Of a stretch of DNA of 35,967 nucleotides, positions 7,505-16,360 are shown piece by piece (the stretch's first letter is position 1; every line of letters begins with the position of its first letter). Position numbers and translations under genes: made by a program. This stretch comes from Candidatus Gastranaerophilales bacterium (lineage in GTDB: Bacteria > Cyanobacteriota > Vampirovibrionia > Gastranaerophilales > Gastranaerophilaceae), in NCBI GenBank assembly GCA_905235825.1, contig CAJONH010000040.1, positions 1 through 35,967 of the forward strand, in the 5' to 3' direction. The notes beneath the pieces are model-generated. The model had not been told where the DNA came from and searched no databases. It was given only the letters and a program-made list of their open reading frames with translations.

Positions 7505-10129
7505 TTATAAAATACTTTTCATTTCAACATTAAGATCATTTTTATTTATGTTGCCTTTTAGTTTTACTCTGAAAGCGCTGATATCTTCTTCTTGATTTTT
7601 TTCAATGTTTGGCACAGATTTTAATTCATTTTTGTATTTATCTTTTGTTTTTTCCGGTCGAAAGAGTATTTTTATTACAAAAGAAAGGGGTACGTGAAAT
7701 ATTTTAATTTTAGATATTTTTTTATTATTATATTTTCCGAATAGGTGTATATCTGCATTTTGATATTCGGTGTCATAATCACCTTTAATTAATAAAGATA
7801 AATATTTTTGAGAAGATGTTATGTGTGCATTTTTTATTTTCCCGTTGTAAGAATCAAATGAACCGTTAATATCGGAAGCGAGTGCTTTCATATTTTTTAC
7901 GTCAATATTTACGGCATCTTGAAGTGTAAAGTTTTTTTTCTTTAATTTTGCATGTTTAAACATAAATTCGGTACTGCCTAATTTTGGCAAATAACCTTGT
8001 TTAATGGTAAAATCGATATGACTTATTTTATCATCTATTCCGTTTTTCGTTTTTGTTTTTAATACAGCATTTGCGGTTCCTTGAATTTGGTCTGTCAAAT
8101 TAAAAAGACCTTCCGCTACTATATTAGAATCAATATTTTTAGCTGAAAATAAAACATCCGAAGTTCTTTTATTAAAGTTATAATTTCCTTTTGCACAGAG
8201 TATTCCTTTTGCATAATCTGCGTGAGGCACATCAAAATTAAAAATATTATCTTTTATGCTGCCTGTAAGCAATATATTTATTATAATCGCATTTTTATAG
8301 TGTAATTTATTAAGTTTTACCTTATATAAATCAATGTCAAAATTATCGCTTTGTGATTTGATTGTTTTTTCATCAAATTTAATCCTGTTTGATGTTTTTT
8401 TATTTTTAGGAATAACTAAATTATCTAAAAATAAATATAAATCATAAATATGAATTTTATTGTTAAAATCATTTAAGCCTGATATATGTGCATTAAAAGG
8501 TGATTTCTTATAATCTCCGTTCACGTTTATGTTAACGATTGAATTATCTGCATTTATCATTGCTTCATGTATTTTATAGTCTTTATATACGGAATTTTTA
8601 ACATTAAAAGTTCCCGTAATTATATTTTTATGAAAATCATATTTTAGATTACCTTTAAAAACACCGCCTTCAAGATATTTATAAAATGATGCCGCAACTG
8701 AAACAGGAGCTTCATTTTCTGTTTTACAGGTAATATATGAAGGTGTAAAGTGCCCGTTTTGTTTTTTAAATAATCCTTTCCCCATTATAATCTTTTGAAT
8801 ATTGTCTTTATCTTTTATTAAATATTCATAATTTGTTATTTCGAGGTTGTCTTCATATTTTATTGTTTTAACTGTTATTTCACGCTCTTTATCTTTTAAG
8901 CCCAAATATGCATCCATATAATATATGTCAGAGTCTTTAGGTATTCTTATCAGGTATGTTATGTCAATTTTTTTATCTTGTATATGCCAATTAACAACAG
9001 TTTCGGTTTTTCCCGTTATTAATGCATTCGGAACATATTTACCAGCCGATTTATTCGTAAGAACGGATTGGACTGTTCCTTTTGTTTCTCTGTGTATTGA
9101 TGATATATTTGAAACCATAAAATCGGCATAGACTTTCTCCCCTCCAAGAATTCCGAAGGCACCTCCTGAAACTTCTTTTCCGTTGAATTTTACGGGAACA
9201 CTTTCAAAAATAATCGGAACATCAAATAATACGGACTTACCCGATAATTTATTTATATTACATTCTCCCGTTATGCCGTTATTTGTAACTCTCAAATCAG
9301 TCTTTAATTTACCTGAATAATCATAAAAGTTTTCCATAAACTTTTTTTCTTTATTATTTAATTTTTGAAAATATAATAAAGAAGCTGCAACATCAGATAT
9401 CGGAATATCTTCACCTCTTAATGTAAAATCATATTTATTTCTTTTATCGGTAAGTTTGCCGTTTATTTTCAAACTTGATACTCCGATTAAAATTTCTAAA
9501 TTATCAGCATATAGTTTATTATTTTCAATATAAATATATCCGTTTCTTCCTGCGTGAATTAAATTTCTGAATAATTTAGAAATTATTTCAGCCTGAAATG
9601 TACATTTTATTTTGCCGTTTTCATGTATAATATACACATTGTCAATATTTATAAACAGACTGTTTATATCTCCCTTATCTATCCAAATTTCCACATTTTT
9701 AACAGATAAAACAGGTAATTTTTCAGGTCTAAATGTCGAGTCTTTTTTATGTTTTGCCGTTTCAGCCGCATTTTTTATGTTCTGTTGATTTAAATATATA
9801 TAATCCGCATCAATTTTTTCTGCTTTTAATTTTTTTAAATCGTAAAACAATGATGCATTTTTTACTTTTAATAACTCATTTTTTTGCGATGTTAAAGTGA
9901 ATTTATCTACGAATATATTTACACAAAGAGAAGGATATGTTTTTACGTTAATATTTTCGGAATTTACGATAATGCCTGTCTTTTTTTCGATAATGGCATC
10001 AACTTTTTTTAAAAATTTCGGTGAACTCAATATTTGAGGCACTACCGTTAAAAATAATATATACAATATTACTGACAATATAAACGAAACAACTGATAAC
10101 TTTATGAGTATGTTTTTTATCTTTTTCAT
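7505..10129 (-). CDS. AsmA-like (DUF748/TamB-type architecture) envelope protein
   Basis: Large envelope protein of 874 residues. A short basic N-terminus and one membrane helix (roughly residues 9-32, VVSFILSVILYILFLTVV) anchor a long beta-rich body. The segment after the helix, an IIEKKTGIIVNSENINVKTYPSLCVNI-type stretch with its G-hydrophobic...P-hydrophobic pattern, is the AsmA N-terminal signature. The rest alternates short strands with NG, DK and GN turns, as in AsmA/TamB/YhdP bridges that move phospholipid between membranes. The last part (FRVKLKGNINKNDLNVEMKS) repeats the strand pattern. I choose the ATG at 10129, 1 nt after the dgkA stop; the ATG at 10153 lies inside dgkA without a ribosome site. 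It is last in the pgpH-ybeY-dgkA operon. Its presence argues for a Gram-negative-type envelope. Confidence 0.72.
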   Translation of the reverse strand: MKKIKNILIKLSVVSFILSVILYILFLTVVPQILSSPKFLKKVDAIIEKKTGIIVNSENINVKTYPSLCVNIFVDKFTLTSQKNELLKVKNASLFYDLKKLKAEKIDADYIYLNQQNIKNAAETAKHKKDSTFRPEKLPVLSVKNVEIWIDKGDINSLFINIDNVYIIHENGKIKCTFQAEIISKLFRNLIHAGRNGYIYIENNKLYADNLEILIGVSSLKINGKLTDKRNKYDFTLRGEDIPISDVAASLLYFQKLNNKEKKFMENFYDYSGKLKTDLRVTNNGITGECNINKLSGKSVLFDVPIIFESVPVKFNGKEVSGGAFGILGGEKVYADFMVSNISSIHRETKGTVQSVLTNKSAGKYVPNALITGKTETVVNWHIQDKKIDITYLIRIPKDSDIYYMDAYLGLKDKEREITVKTIKYEDNLEITNYEYLIKDKDNIQKIIMGKGLFKKQNGHFTPSYITCKTENEAPVSVAASFYKYLEGGVFKGNLKYDFHKNIITGTFNVKNSVYKDYKIHEAMINADNSIVNINVNGDYKKSPFNAHISGLNDFNNKIHIYDLYLFLDNLVIPKNKKTSNRIKFDEKTIKSQSDNFDIDLYKVKLNKLHYKNAIIINILLTGSIKDNIFNFDVPHADYAKGILCAKGNYNFNKRTSDVLFSAKNIDSNIVAEGLFNLTDQIQGTANAVLKTKTKNGIDDKISHIDFTIKQGYLPKLGSTEFMFKHAKLKKKNFTLQDAVNIDVKNMKALASDINGSFDSYNGKIKNAHITSSQKYLSLLIKGDYDTEYQNADIHLFGKYNNKKISKIKIFHVPLSFVIKILFRPEKTKDKYKNELKSVPNIEKNQEEDISAFRVKLKGNINKNDLNVEMKSIL

Positions 10130-10130
10130 T

Positions 10131-10529
10131 TTATGCCGCACCAATAAATGCATCAGGATGTAATTTTAAAATATAACTTCCGAACAATATTGCTCCGAGT
10201 ATAAAACTTATAATGCAGGATAATAAAACCATGCCTGCAGATATATCTTTTGCCATTTCTACCAGTCTTGAATAATTATTTTTATAAACGGCATCCAAAG
10301 TAAATTCAATAACTGAATTTAATAATTCACAAATAAGTACCATCGAAGACATTATGATTAAAATACATATATCCGTAACCGTAAATTTTAGAATAAACCC
10401 TGAAATTACAACACATAGGGATATTATAATTTCAATTACAAAATTTCTTTGAGAAAAAAATGCAAGTTTTAGTCCGTGGATTGCATTTGTAAGACTCTGT
10501 ATAACTCCCTCTGACTTAAATTTGGTCAT
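10131..10529 (-). CDS. dgkA: Diacylglycerol kinase / undecaprenol kinase family
   Basis: 132-residue integral membrane lipid kinase with three transmembrane helices (about residues 30-47, 52-72 and 98-120). The DgkA active-site pattern is present: Glu68, Asn71, Glu75 and Asp79 in ELLNSVIEFTLDAV, and Lys94-Asp95 in MAKDISAGMVLL. In Gram-positive bacteria and Cyanobacteria-type genomes the homologue phosphorylates undecaprenol, recycling the glycan lipid carrier; in Proteobacteria the substrate is diacylglycerol. The sequence does not decide between them. It overlaps ybeY by 4 bp (ATGA) and ends 1 bp before the AsmA-like start, so translational coupling is likely on both sides. Confidence 0.92.
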   Translation of the reverse strand: MTKFKSEGVIQSLTNAIHGLKLAFFSQRNFVIEIIISLCVVISGFILKFTVTDICILIIMSSMVLICELLNSVIEFTLDAVYKNNYSRLVEMAKDISAGMVLLSCIISFILGAILFGSYILKLHPDAFIGAA

Positions 10530-11026
10530 AACACTATTGCCTTTGCTCTGTTTTGATGTTCAACCATAAAATTATAATCCTCCTGAGTTTGATGATCGAA
10601 CCCCAGAAGATGTAGTATTCCGTGTGAAATTATATAATACAATTCATCTCTAAAAGATACATTATTTTCATCAGCCTGAGTTTCTATTTTATCGAGCGAT
10701 ACAATAATTTCGCCAAGATTAATCTCGCCGTCTAAAATATAGCGTTCATTTTCGGGAGAATCGGCAAAAATAGCAAAAGTTATAACATCTGTTGGTTTAT
10801 CTTTATTTCTGTATTCGTTGTTAATATTTTGAATTTCTTCATTATTAACAAATACTATATCAAATGATACTGTTTTATATGTATATTCCGCTAAACAAGA
10901 CTTAGACAGTAAATTTGCATCATCAAATATAAAATCAGCAATTTTTATTACGTCATTATATACTGATACTTCATCAATTTCATAATTTTGATAAGTGTTT
11001 TCAATAAAGATATTAAGTTTTGTCAT
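10526..11026 (-). CDS. ybeY: Endoribonuclease YbeY (16S rRNA maturation)
   Basis: Zinc-dependent single-strand endoribonuclease for 16S rRNA 3'-end maturation and 70S quality control. The zinc-binding motif HGxLHLxGFDH is complete (HGILHLLGFDH, His135, His139, His145), and the second family signature, NKDKPTDVITF, lies near residues 74-84. At 166 residues it has the usual size. It is placed in the conserved pgpH-ybeY-dgkA order, overlapping pgpH by 14 bp and dgkA by 4 bp. Confidence 0.96.
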   Translation of the reverse strand: MTKLNIFIENTYQNYEIDEVSVYNDVIKIADFIFDDANLLSKSCLAEYTYKTVSFDIVFVNNEEIQNINNEYRNKDKPTDVITFAIFADSPENERYILDGEINLGEIIVSLDKIETQADENNVSFRDELYYIISHGILHLLGFDHQTQEDYNFMVEHQNRAKAIVL

Positions 11027-13145
11027 CCTGTTCCTGTTTCAATTTTTCTGTTTCTTTATTTTTAATATCTTCAATCGTTTCCTGATATTTAATACGTTTA
11101 TGGAATACGCTTCTTAGAACCCTTGATAAAGTTGCAGCAATAATTTTTATATCCTTTAGCGTTAAAGGACTTTCATCCAGCTGATTATCGTTTAATATGT
11201 CTTTAATAATTTTATTTATTAAGGCATCAAGTTCTTCCTGTGTATGATCTTTTAGAGTTCTTGATGCAGCTTCAACAGCATCGGCAATCATAAGGATAGC
11301 TGTTTCTTTTGAATTCGGTTTCGGGCCTGTATATCGGAATTGTTCTTCCTGAACATTTGCCGCACCTTCCTGTGCTACAGCCTGATTATAAAAGTAACTT
11401 GTAAGAGAATCTCCGTGGTGACGGGCAATAAACTCCTGTATAGCTTCCGGAATATGATATTCTTTTGCTAAAGCTACACCGTCTTTTGTGTGAGATGTAA
11501 TAACCATTTTGCTTGAACGGGGTGTTAACTTATCATGCGGATTTTCTATTCCTGTATAAGTTTGATTTTCTACGAAAAATAAAGGACGAACCATTTTTCC
11601 TACATCGTGGTATAAAGCCCCGACTCTTGCCAGTATAGGATCGGCTCCGATTGCTTCTGCCGCTGTTTCAGCTAAATTTGAAACTCTCAAACTGTGTTCA
11701 AATGTACCCGGAGCCGTTTCGTGCAATCGTCTTAATAAAGGCTGATTATAATCGCCCAGTTCGGCTAAACCGAAGGCTGTAATAACTTTAAATGTATTTT
11801 CAATAACAGGAATCATGCCGAGTGCAAATATCCCCGAAATTATACCGTTTACGACACCGGCTGTAATATCCTTACTCAACCTGTCGAAACCTAAGTCGTA
11901 GTATACGCATAAGATAACAACAGCCATTGCTATTGATGTATATGCACCTACTTTGATTAATCCAAATCTTCTTGAGTATCTTACACCGTTCATACCAACA
12001 ATAGATATCACAACAGATAACAAAAATACGGACATGGCTAATGCCGAAAATTGCAGAGATAACGTAATTATGGCAAGTATTGTAACCGTAATGAAGAATG
12101 AACTTCTCGGATTAAGAAAGACAGACAGCATTATTGAAAAGAACGGAATCGGAAGTGCAAATACCGACCATTTATCGGGCAAAAGCACCGACATCAATGC
12201 AATTAAAATGCATAATGATGCAACTATCGAAAGGTGCCGCCTGTTTAAAAGTTTTGGTTCAAAAAATTTCAAGTAAAATATAACAGAAAATATTCCAATT
12301 CCTACAAGACATAATATACATAATATTCCGGCATAATTTATTCTCAGAATATTATATCCCGAACTTAAAAGAGCTTCTCTTTTAACCTGAGTAATTAATT
12401 CGCCTTCATTAACTATAACCTGACCTTTTTTAAATGATATCATTACAGGCTTTACTTTATCTCTTTCATTCTTTTTTGCAAGTTCCGTTGCTTCTTCATC
12501 AACTATCATGTTTGAAATTATTACATTTTCCAATAGAGCTGCTATAACTTCAGCGTGACTGTTTGATATAGAAACATCAATATTTTTCCTTATGATTTTT
12601 GCAATGCCGTTTGTATTGTCTTCAAAGTCTTTTTCTGTAATACCTTCATCCAATATGGATTTTAAAGTTTTTTGTGCCAAATGGAAAACTTTTTTTATTT
12701 CTTCTTCATTTGCCGTTGTAATAAATGAAAATATAACAGGATTTGATAAAAAGTCGGATATTTCAACGAATGTATCATCTATATCTTTATTTCTATTTTT
12801 ATCATCTTTAATTTCATGTCTTTTTTTGTTTAATGTTTTTAAAATTTCATTTAAGTTATTTTTTATATATATATCGTCTGCCAAAATATACACGGGAGAA
12901 ACATTATTTGCCGCATCTCTTTTGCATTTCTCTGTTTTAACAGAATCTGTTACTTTTATGTCCTTCGTTGCCGTAAATGTGCTTTTACTCGTATAATCAT
13001 CATTTATAATTGATTGGAAAAAGAAATATTTTGAAACTAATATGCCCGTAAGTATAATTGCAAATAAAAAAATAAAACCGATATTTGCCAAAACTTTCGG
13101 AGATTTTAATTCCTGTATTTTATTAATTATATCAGCTTTTTTCAT
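11013..13145 (-). CDS. pgpH: 7TM-HD family cyclic-di-AMP phosphodiesterase (PgpH-like)
   Basis: 710-residue membrane protein with the full PgpH layout. A membrane helix is at about 20-42, followed by an outside 7TMR-HDED domain (about 43-268), a seven-helix membrane block (about 270-450) and a cytosolic HD phosphohydrolase domain (about 475-690). HD ligands are visible as EHS (His484), LYHDVGKM (His513-Asp514), HHGDS (around 576) and ADAVEAASR. PgpH hydrolyses c-di-AMP in Firmicutes and Cyanobacteria-type genomes, controlling osmolyte and cell-wall balance. AGGGG lies about 5 nt before the ATG. In many genomes phoH lies directly upstream; here a MITE-like element and a glycan cassette are found there instead. 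Confidence 0.92.
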   Translation of the reverse strand: MKKADIINKIQELKSPKVLANIGFIFLFAIILTGILVSKYFFFQSIINDDYTSKSTFTATKDIKVTDSVKTEKCKRDAANNVSPVYILADDIYIKNNLNEILKTLNKKRHEIKDDKNRNKDIDDTFVEISDFLSNPVIFSFITTANEEEIKKVFHLAQKTLKSILDEGITEKDFEDNTNGIAKIIRKNIDVSISNSHAEVIAALLENVIISNMIVDEEATELAKKNERDKVKPVMISFKKGQVIVNEGELITQVKREALLSSGYNILRINYAGILCILCLVGIGIFSVIFYLKFFEPKLLNRRHLSIVASLCILIALMSVLLPDKWSVFALPIPFFSIMLSVFLNPRSSFFITVTILAIITLSLQFSALAMSVFLLSVVISIVGMNGVRYSRRFGLIKVGAYTSIAMAVVILCVYYDLGFDRLSKDITAGVVNGIISGIFALGMIPVIENTFKVITAFGLAELGDYNQPLLRRLHETAPGTFEHSLRVSNLAETAAEAIGADPILARVGALYHDVGKMVRPLFFVENQTYTGIENPHDKLTPRSSKMVITSHTKDGVALAKEYHIPEAIQEFIARHHGDSLTSYFYNQAVAQEGAANVQEEQFRYTGPKPNSKETAILMIADAVEAASRTLKDHTQEELDALINKIIKDILNDNQLDESPLTLKDIKIIAATLSRVLRSVFHKRIKYQETIEDIKNKETEKLKQEQDDKT

Positions 13146-13179
13146 GATACCCCTAGTCTTATAAATTATTTATCCTTCT

Positions 13180-13207
13180 ATTTTACAACAACTCACAATT
13201 TTTGCAA
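13180..13207 (-). promoter_or_regulatory. Candidate promoter of the pgpH-ybeY-dgkA-AsmA operon
   Basis: On the minus strand TTGCAA (13202-13207, 4 of 6), a 16-bp spacer and TAAAAT (13180-13185, 5 of 6). The predicted start is near 13173, about 28 nt before the pgpH ATG. Confidence 0.42.
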
Positions 13208-13246
13208 TGTTATAACATTTTACTTAATTAGTGTGGATATTTACTG

Positions 13247-13469
13247 GAGTGTGTTCACACTATCAATAGTGTTCCAATGAAGTAAATACAAATAAACGGC
13301 CCCTTGACGAAAATATTTAAAAATTCTTAGTGAAACAACAGCAAGTCGTCGTCTGTCTGAGTGAAGCGAGTTAAGACGACTTAGGTTGAACTTAGAATTT
13401 TAATATTAGAGGAAGCAGGGCAGTGTTTTGTATTTATTTCGACAAGATATGAATAGTGTGTTCACACTC
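13247..13469. mobile_element. 223-bp palindromic MITE-like element with nested inverted repeats
   Basis: The ends are 17-bp terminal inverted repeats (13247-13263 and 13453-13469) that match except for the central dinucleotide; each end is itself a near-perfect palindrome, AGTGTG-TT-CACACT. Working inward, the arms keep pairing imperfectly: TAAATACAAA-type sequence near 13283 against its complement near 13431, a long A/T arm (13312-13336 with 13385-13407), and a perfect 8-bp core stem AAGTCGTC (13343-13350) / GACGACTT (13375-13382). The apical loop carries CTGAGTGAAGCGAG. It contains no ORF. The symmetry is that of a non-autonomous transposable element or large REP-like hairpin. No clear target-site duplication was found. 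The remainder of the 434-bp gap holds only the two divergent promoters. Confidence 0.6.
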
Positions 13470-13508
13470 TAAATAATAAAATTGAAAATAAAAAAATATT
13501 ACTTAATT

Positions 13509-13568
13509 TTCCCGAATTAGTATGGGACTTGCACTGTATAATTCTTTAAAGTAAAATAGTTTCGGGAA
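13509..13568 (+). promoter_or_regulatory. Candidate promoter of the glycan cassette, flanked by an 8-bp inverted repeat
   Basis: A perfect -10 TATAAT lies at 13537-13542 with no good -35. It is exactly centred between TTCCCGAA (13509-13516) and its inverse complement TTCGGGAA (13561-13568). The right copy also supplies the only purine-rich segment (GGGAAT) upstream of the ATG at 13580. Confidence 0.4.
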
Positions 13569-13579
13569 TAATAGTAATT

Positions 13580-14731
13580 ATGATTTCTGATAATATTTCA
13601 AAAAAGTTTATTTCTGAAGCTGAAAAAATATATGTTACTCAGCCGCTTTTACCTGAGTTAAAGGATGTTTTTTCCGAAATTGCCGATATTTGGCAATCGA
13701 AATGGATAACAAATATGGGAGTAAAACATAATGAGCTTGAAATTGTTCTTAAAAATATTTTAAAAGTTCCTTATGGTTCACTTTTTAACAATGGTACTAT
13801 CGCTCTGTTAACGGCAGTTAAAGCAATGGACTTTCATTCAGGTGGTGAAATTATTACTACGCCTTTTACTTTCGCTGCTACTCCGCACTGTATTTCTTGG
13901 AATGGTCTTAAACCTGTATTTTGTGATATAGAACCTGATACACTAACAATTGATGCCGATAAAATAGAAGACTATATTACACCTAATACGGTTGCTATTT
14001 TAGGGGTTCATGTTTATGGTTTTCCCTGTAATGTCGAAAAAATTGACAGAATAGCAAAAAAATACAATTTAAAAGTTATTTACGACGGGGCACACGCTTT
14101 TTCTACAGAAATAAACGGAAAAGGAATTGGTACTTATGGCGACATTACGATGTTCTCTTTTCATGCAACAAAGTTGTTTAATACGCTTGAAGGCGGTTAT
14201 TTATCCTATAATTCACCGGAACTTGTAAAAAAAATTTATAATCTTAGAAATTTCGGCATCCAAAATGAAGAATTGGTTGAAGACATCGGAATTAATGGTA
14301 AAATGAATGAAATTCAAGCCGCAATCGGTCTTTTGAATTTAAAATTATATAAAAAAGAACAGGAAAAACGTAAAAAAGTTAAAGCTCTCTATGATGAAAA
14401 TTTATTTGGAATAAAAGGTATAAGAATACCTAAAATGCCTGATAATACAACTAATTCTTATCAATATTATCCGATAATAATTGAAAATGATTATCCTTTA
14501 ACTCGTAATGAAATTTATGATAATTTCAAAAAAATGAATATTTATACAAGAAAATATTTTTATCCTGCTTGTCATGACTATGAATGTTATAAGAACGATT
14601 TATCTGTTAAACTTGCTAATCTTAAAGTAGTTAATGATATTAAACATAAAGTCTTGTGTCTGCCCTATTATGGAGATTTAGAAACAGAAAATATTATTAA
14701 AATTTGCAAGGTTCTAAAAAATGCAAGATGA
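13580..14731 (+). CDS. DegT/DnrJ/EryC1/StrS family PLP-dependent sugar aminotransferase
   Basis: 383-residue aminotransferase acting on nucleotide-linked keto-sugars to make amino-deoxy sugars for surface glycans. The fold-type I signatures are present: FNNGTIALLTAVKA (about 69-82), TTPFTFAATPHCISWNGLKPVFCDIEPDTL-type segments in shorter form, YDGAHAF with the PLP-ring Asp169, and SFHATKLFNTLEGG with the PLP lysine Lys198. SFHATKxFNTxEGG is especially common in dTDP-sugar aminotransferases of the VioA/FdtB/QdtB group, but the substrate is not proven. First gene of the plus-strand glycan cassette. It overlaps the next gene by 11 bp. The ribosome site is weak. Confidence 0.9.
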   Translation: MISDNISKKFISEAEKIYVTQPLLPELKDVFSEIADIWQSKWITNMGVKHNELEIVLKNILKVPYGSLFNNGTIALLTAVKAMDFHSGGEIITTPFTFAATPHCISWNGLKPVFCDIEPDTLTIDADKIEDYITPNTVAILGVHVYGFPCNVEKIDRIAKKYNLKVIYDGAHAFSTEINGKGIGTYGDITMFSFHATKLFNTLEGGYLSYNSPELVKKIYNLRNFGIQNEELVEDIGINGKMNEIQAAIGLLNLKLYKKEQEKRKKVKALYDENLFGIKGIRIPKMPDNTTNSYQYYPIIIENDYPLTRNEIYDNFKKMNIYTRKYFYPACHDYECYKNDLSVKLANLKVVNDIKHKVLCLPYYGDLETENIIKICKVLKNAR

Positions 14732-16292
14732 GCTTTTAACTGTAATACTAATTACCTATAATCATAGAAAATATTTCAGAAAATGTATAGATAGTGCACT
14801 TTCGCAAAAAACTAATTTTAAGTTTAAGATAGAAGTATATGACGATGCATCAACTGACGGCACTTCAGATATAGTTAGAGAATATGCCCGGAAATATCCC
14901 GATAAAGTTATTGCAAATATAAACGAAAAAAATAAAGGCAGTGCAGAAAATATTCTCCAATCACTTAAAAATTTAAATACGAAATATTTTGCATTGTGTG
15001 AATCGGATGATTATTGGTGCGATGATACAAAATTGCAAAAACAAATTGATGCCTTAGAAAAAAATCCTGATTGTTCATTCTCAGGACACAATACAAAGCA
15101 GTATAATTGTTCAGATGGTACTTATTCACCACCCTTTTTCAATATAAAAACAAAAAAAATTAAACTAAGTAAAAATTTTAAATGGAAAGACTTTATTAAA
15201 GTTCATATATCATCAAGAGTATGCAGGACTGATTGTCTTGATTTAAACAATTTAAAAAACAAGTTAATAGCAACCTGGGATTCAACAGCCTTTTGGTATT
15301 TTCTGACAAAAGGAAATTTGTATTATATTGATGAAGTAATGAGCATATATAATTATACAGAAGAAGGTATTTATTCGGGAGCCTCCGAAACCAAAAAGAA
15401 AAAAATGGGATTGGACAATGTAATTGCGATAAACAAAGAGCTTGATTATGAATACAATTTCATATTTCTTGATTTATTTAAACGGTATATTAAACTTTCT
15501 CTTTTTGATTACATAAAAGCTAAATATTTTTTGAATAAAAGAGAACTCGATAATTTCTATACGGAAAAAAGTGCAAATTTAATAAATTCCAAACAAAAAA
15601 TAAAAAAGGAGAAATCTATGAGAATACAATTTGTACAGGATATTATTAATATATTGAGAGGGAAAAAGAAAATAAAACTGCTTGAAAAATCAGATTTAAA
15701 AGTTAAATATAAAAACATAAAAGATATTATAAAGAATAACAAAGTTTTAAAACTTCATCTCGGCTGCGGCAGACAATACAAAGAAGGCTGGATAAATATA
15801 GATGATAATGTTTTGAAAAATATAAAAATACTTGACTATAAATGCAACATACTAAAAGGGCTTCCATTTGAAGATAACAGTGTAGATTACATATATCACG
15901 AACATTTAATGGAACATTTAACTGTTGAGCAAGGTTTAAATTTTACAAAGGAATGCATGAGAGTTCTGAAAAAAGGCGGAGTATTAAGAATAGCCATGCC
16001 CGATTTGGAGTGGTGTGTAAAAGCATATTTAAATCAAAATTGGAAAGAAGATGATAAAGAATTTTTACGAAAATTTGAGTTGGATTTTGTAAAAACAAGA
16101 GCGGAAAGATTGAATCTTGATTTCAGATGCGGTCATGAATGGCTTTATGATAAAGAAGAACTGGATAGACGTTTAAAAGAAGCCGGTTGTGAGAATATAG
16201 TTTATTGTGAAAATCGCAAAAGTTCTCACTCTGAACTTTGCAATCTGGAAACAAGAGATGAATCAATATTAATTGCAGAGGTTACTAAATGA
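14721..16292 (+). CDS. Bifunctional GT2 glycosyltransferase - SAM-dependent methyltransferase fusion
   Basis: 523 residues in two domains. Residues about 5-260 form a family 2 glycosyltransferase (GT-A fold): LTVILITYNHRKYFRKCIDS at the start, VYDDASTDGT for nucleotide binding, and the metal-binding CESDDYW (Asp96-Asp97). After a Lys-rich linker (about 270-340) comes a class I methyltransferase: LHLGCGRQYKEGW (SAM glycine loop, about 345-357), INIDD, then LPFEDNSVDYIYHEHLMEHL and MRVLKKGGVLRIAMPDLEW. The enzyme probably adds and methylates a sugar, or caps a chain. It overlaps the aminotransferase gene by 11 bp. A strong internal ribosome site precedes Met300 in the linker, so a free 224-residue methyltransferase may also be made. 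Confidence 0.86.
   Translation: MQDELLTVILITYNHRKYFRKCIDSALSQKTNFKFKIEVYDDASTDGTSDIVREYARKYPDKVIANINEKNKGSAENILQSLKNLNTKYFALCESDDYWCDDTKLQKQIDALEKNPDCSFSGHNTKQYNCSDGTYSPPFFNIKTKKIKLSKNFKWKDFIKVHISSRVCRTDCLDLNNLKNKLIATWDSTAFWYFLTKGNLYYIDEVMSIYNYTEEGIYSGASETKKKKMGLDNVIAINKELDYEYNFIFLDLFKRYIKLSLFDYIKAKYFLNKRELDNFYTEKSANLINSKQKIKKEKSMRIQFVQDIINILRGKKKIKLLEKSDLKVKYKNIKDIIKNNKVLKLHLGCGRQYKEGWINIDDNVLKNIKILDYKCNILKGLPFEDNSVDYIYHEHLMEHLTVEQGLNFTKECMRVLKKGGVLRIAMPDLEWCVKAYLNQNWKEDDKEFLRKFELDFVKTRAERLNLDFRCGHEWLYDKEELDRRLKEAGCENIVYCENRKSSHSELCNLETRDESILIAEVTK
15606..15620 (+). promoter_or_regulatory. Internal ribosome binding site and in-frame ATG inside the GT2-methyltransferase gene
   Basis: AAGGAG (15606-15611), a 6-nt spacer and ATG (15618-15620), in frame as codon 300. 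The site falls in the linker between the two domains and is stronger than the ribosome site of any other gene in the cassette. It would give a separate methyltransferase starting MRIQFVQDIIN. Confidence 0.55.
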
Positions 16293-16360
16293 AACTTGCA
16301 AAAATGAAGCCGTATTTGAAAGAAAATTTGAATGAAAAATATAAAACTGTTTTACTTTGA
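16289..16360 (+). CDS. Possible 23-codon coupling ORF or gene remnant
   Basis: A short reading frame starting MKLAKMKPYLKENL begins in an ATGA overlap with the stop of the fusion gene and ends at TGA 29 nt inside the next gene, in another frame. It could act as a translational coupler that carries ribosomes onto the pyruvyl transferase start at 16332, or it may be a leftover. There is no evidence that the peptide itself has a function. Confidence 0.22.
   Translation: MKLAKMKPYLKENLNEKYKTVLL

Noticed and set aside
10130..10153. Earlier ATG for the AsmA-like protein at 10153
   Set aside because: It lies inside dgkA without a ribosome site; the ATG at 10129 starts right before the lysine-rich end of the membrane anchor.
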